Shown here: one piece after another, positions 15,188 through 17,602 of the stretch
Numbering within the stretch: the first letter of the stretch is position 1
Layout of the letters: the number at the start of each line of letters is the position of its first letter
Source of the DNA: Mageeibacillus sp. UBA1046
GTDB taxonomy: Bacteria; Bacillota; Clostridia; Saccharofermentanales; DTU023
Length of the DNA: 17,602 nucleotides
Reading direction: 5' to 3'
NCBI GenBank assembly: GCA_002316595.1
Contig: DCDV01000002.1
Location: forward strand, 76,401-94,002
Made by a program: the position numbers and the translations under genes
The notes under the pieces: generated by a model
What the model saw: the letters and a program-made list of their open reading frames with translations, nothing else
What the model was told of the DNA's origin: nothing
The model's database searches: none

Positions 15188-16558
15188 GTGAAGACAGGCG
15201 ATTTATTGAAGTCATTATTGGATATCGCCGATATTAATCAGAAAACTTTTGCTGAGAATATGATTACTTCCCAAAGCATGGTAAGTAAAATCATCAACGG
15301 AAAGACTTTGATTAATCCCAATGAGGAGCTTGCTTTCTCCAAGAGAGCTGCCAGGATTCTAGCTCAGGCCACATATGAATACAACTGTTACTTCAAATTC
15401 GTAGATGTTTTCCCTGTCATTCTGGATTTTACCTCCCAGGATGAGCTGGAAAGATTCTTATTGAACGCATTGAGATTCACTATAGATCAGGATCGGATGG
15501 CTGATGATAATTATCCCAGAGTGAATGATTCTACCAGACACTATTCACAAATGCAGCAAGTGCTGCACATGTATTGTATTATTTGCTCTGATTATCTGCG
15601 CAGCGGAGACAACACTGAAATTATGTTATATTCTTCTTTGCCTCTGATCTGCGACAGCGATGCGGAAGCCTTTGATAGAATAAGAGTAACAATTCCGAAA
15701 CGCAGTCGTGACATTACCTTATATCAGCTGGCTGATCCGGAGATTTACGAGATAAGCTCCGGCATATATCGCGGCAATGTGCTGGACAAGCTGTTTCGCC
15801 TGGAAACTGTAACCGATTTTTATTTGCGTCATACTCAGCTGCAGGAGCATAATTACTTTTTCTTACTCAAAGATAAATTTATTATTCTTATTAATAAGCA
15901 ATTGGACGGCACCCATCTGCTGACTTTTATAACTAATAAATCAGAACTGAACAATCTGTCAGAGCATGTTAAAAATATTGCTTTTAACGCCGCGCATATG
16001 AGCTACTCACGAGAAAACATCCAGAATTTCTTAAATAATCCTGATAACTTTCATCATTCGATCAACAGCAAGATCCGAGCCTTGCTGCAGCTGGCCCAGG
16101 AAGGTCCGGCAATCAGTGAATCCAAGGAACTGCTTGACCAATTCTTAAACAGTGTTTTGCAGGAAGAGTCATCTCTGTTTATATCGGCTGATGCTCTTAA
16201 GTCCTTCTTGTTCACAGATCAGATACTTAAAAATTTATTTGACACAGATGATTTGTCACTATCTGACCGCATAATCGGCTTAAAGAACCTCAAGGATTAT
16301 ATGCACAGGAATAAACCTGTTCGAATTTACGTTACCAGCACTCCCGGCAGCAATATGACAATTCTCTGCCAGGATGGGCTGAGTCTTGTCTGCCTGATAA
16401 ATCCTTACAGCCAGGACATGAAATTTCACATGGTTGACAGTAATTTAATCAGACAAGATCTGATGAAAAAATTACTTTTTGAAACTGCGACTAACGCTAC
16501 GGATTATATAGATGATCTTGTAAATCAGGCCGGCAGCGATTACCTGCAATTCAGATAA
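15188..16558 (+). CDS. Helix-turn-helix protein with long unrecognised C-terminal region
   Basis: The first 60 or so residues look like an XRE-type DNA-binding domain: LLDIADINQKTFAENM, then SQSMVSKIINGK as the recognition helix region, then NPNEELAFSKRAARIL. The remaining 390 or so residues are soluble, with no membrane span and no enzyme motif I recognise; they may sense a ligand or mediate oligomerisation. At 456 residues it is much longer than a simple XRE repressor. The start is a GTG behind a G8 ribosome binding site. The promoter is overlapped by a perfect inverted repeat, suggesting autoregulation. The SDR gene follows after 17 bases, so it is the likely co-regulated target. DNA binding is an inference from the N-terminal pattern. 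Confidence 0.75.
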   Translation: MKTGDLLKSLLDIADINQKTFAENMITSQSMVSKIINGKTLINPNEELAFSKRAARILAQATYEYNCYFKFVDVFPVILDFTSQDELERFLLNALRFTIDQDRMADDNYPRVNDSTRHYSQMQQVLHMYCIICSDYLRSGDNTEIMLYSSLPLICDSDAEAFDRIRVTIPKRSRDITLYQLADPEIYEISSGIYRGNVLDKLFRLETVTDFYLRHTQLQEHNYFFLLKDKFIILINKQLDGTHLLTFITNKSELNNLSEHVKNIAFNAAHMSYSRENIQNFLNNPDNFHHSINSKIRALLQLAQEGPAISESKELLDQFLNSVLQEESSLFISADALKSFLFTDQILKNLFDTDDLSLSDRIIGLKNLKDYMHRNKPVRIYVTSTPGSNMTILCQDGLSLVCLINPYSQDMKFHMVDSNLIRQDLMKKLLFETATNATDYIDDLVNQAGSDYLQFR

Positions 16559-16575
16559 AGAGAGGCTATGCGGCC

Positions 16576-17475
16576 ATGAACAGTGATAATTCTGAAAAGC
16601 TTAGAGACAATATTCCCCTATACCCTGAACACATAGAGCCCGAACAACTGTTAACCCGTCCGGGTAAAGAATTTGTCATGGAGACTAAGCCGATCTACGA
16701 TGATGGCTCCTTCCGGGGTTTCAATCGACTGGAAGGAAAGGCAGCACTCATAACAGGAGGAGACAGCGGCATCGGACGCGCGGTTGCAGTCGCCTATGCT
16801 AAGGAAGGGGCCAAAGTCTTTATATCTCATAAGGAAGAATGTGAGGACGCCAGACAAACTATGGCAAATATCAAGAGCCTGGGAGGAGAAATTGCCTCTT
16901 TGGATGGCGAAGTCGGAGACCCTGCTTTTTGCGCGCGACTGATCGCAGAAGTTATTAATTGCTATGGTCAAATCGATATATTAGTGAACAACGCCGGCGA
17001 GCAGCACCCTCAAGAGAGCATTCTGGAAATAAGTGATGAGCAGTTAGAGCAAACTTTTAGAACCAATGTTTTCAGCATGTTTTATCTCGTTAAAGCTGCT
17101 TTACCCCATTTGAAGCCCGGCAGCAGCATCATCAATACCGGCTCTGTAACAGGATACCGAGGAAGCCCGAAATTGATAGATTATGCTGCCAGCAAAGCAG
17201 CTGTTACGGGTTTTACCCGCTCGCTGGCCATTGATTTAGCAGATAAGAAAATTCGGGTCAATCAGGTTTCTCCCGGTCCTATATGGACACCTCTCATCCC
17301 CTCAACGTTCGGCGAAGAGAGAGTGGCAACGTTCGGCGACAATACCTTATTTAAGAGAGCCGGTCAGCCTCTGGAACTTGCTGAGGCTTATATCTTTTTA
17401 GCCTGGGAAAGAGCTTCCAGTTACATCACCGGCCAGACTATCCATATTAATGGAGGCAACTTCATCAGCAGTTAG
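16576..17475 (+). CDS. Short-chain dehydrogenase/reductase, YghA/YhdF-like
   Basis: This is a predicted NAD(P)-dependent oxidoreductase of 299 residues with a Rossmann fold. It carries the N-terminal extension of about 50 residues typical of the YghA/YhdF/YhxC group (PLYPEHIEPEQ, then RLEGKAALITGG). It shows the cofactor loop TGGDSGIG at 60-67, NNAG at 138-141, N164, and the catalytic residues S190, Y203 and K207 in INTGSV and YAASK. The C terminus has SPGPIWTPL and ITGQTIHINGG. Members of this group include general-stress proteins and alcohol or sugar dehydrogenases; the substrate here is unknown. The ATG at 16576 has AGAGAGG about ten bases upstream. It is second in a two-gene operon behind the HTH gene. 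No clear terminator follows. Confidence 0.9.
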   Translation: MNSDNSEKLRDNIPLYPEHIEPEQLLTRPGKEFVMETKPIYDDGSFRGFNRLEGKAALITGGDSGIGRAVAVAYAKEGAKVFISHKEECEDARQTMANIKSLGGEIASLDGEVGDPAFCARLIAEVINCYGQIDILVNNAGEQHPQESILEISDEQLEQTFRTNVFSMFYLVKAALPHLKPGSSIINTGSVTGYRGSPKLIDYAASKAAVTGFTRSLAIDLADKKIRVNQVSPGPIWTPLIPSTFGEERVATFGDNTLFKRAGQPLELAEAYIFLAWERASSYITGQTIHINGGNFISS

Positions 17476-17523
17476 ACGCCCAAGTCAGGTCAACCTGTAT
17501 GGAGGCAGCCACGTTCAGGCGCC

Positions 17524-17602
17524 GCTGCCAAACGCAAGAATCCGGTAATGCAGTACCCCGGTTCGCCGCTGTCATCAGAAAGCAGAGCTTGCTGCCAAAC
17601 GC
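17524..17602. repeat. 12-base direct repeat, second copy cut by the window edge
   Basis: GCTGCCAAACGC occurs at 17524-17535 and again at 17591-17602, a spacing of 67 bases. The second copy ends exactly at the window edge, so it may extend further. The surrounding tail is visibly richer in G and C than the preceding intergenic DNA. No confident gene covers it. Confidence 0.5.

Noticed and set aside
17490..17602. Minus-strand open frame ending in CLHTG and running off the right edge
   Set aside because: Only 37 or so codons are visible, a second frame is equally open, and no family is recognisable.

Overview
The window looks like a chromosomal segment of an anaerobic Firmicute, most likely a member of the Clostridia. 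The HPr kinase/phosphorylase (hprK), murB and whiA run is a Gram-positive signature. The giant BadF/BadG-type activase protein is typical of strictly anaerobic Clostridia, and the start sites carry strong AGGAGG-like ribosome binding sites. Assignment below class level is not possible from what I can see. Most genes lie on the minus strand; two genes at the right end lie on the plus strand.

Layout, left to right. (1) Positions 1-3796, minus: a 1052-residue double activase plus DUF2229-type protein, followed by the start of a second protein of the 2-hydroxyacyl-CoA dehydratase superfamily that runs off the left edge. In many Clostridia these parts form one very long polypeptide; here they are two genes. 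(2) Positions 3970-4122: tRNA-Val(GAC) on the minus strand with its own promoter and a bidirectional hairpin terminator. (3) Positions 4166-9298, minus: a probable operon of two unrecognised membrane proteins, glycerol kinase (glpK), a monoglyceride-lipase-like hydrolase and a pyridoxamine kinase, read from an extended -10 promoter. The lipase and glpK suggest a short glyceride-to-glycerol-3-phosphate route. (4) Positions 9335-14829, minus: whiA, murB and hprK, preceded by a large membrane-anchored protein with a cytoplasmic zinc ribbon and two duplicated von Willebrand A-like domains outside the cell. A consensus-like promoter lies upstream of that protein. (5) Positions 14746-15187: a 442-base AT-rich divergent intergenic region. 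Its right-hand promoter is overlapped by a perfect 11-bp inverted repeat that looks like an operator. (6) Positions 15188-17475, plus: a helix-turn-helix protein with a long unrecognised C-terminal region, followed 17 bases later by a short-chain dehydrogenase. (7) Positions 17476-17602: a GC-richer tail with a 12-base direct repeat and no confident gene.

I see no phage, insertion sequence, CRISPR array or defence system. The parts most worth a second look are the duplicated VWA-like protein whose metal-site residues look degenerate, the operator-controlled HTH/SDR pair, the split activase/dehydratase genes with a nine-base G tract in a conserved glycine motif, and a glycerol kinase lacking the histidine that HPr modifies in related bacteria.
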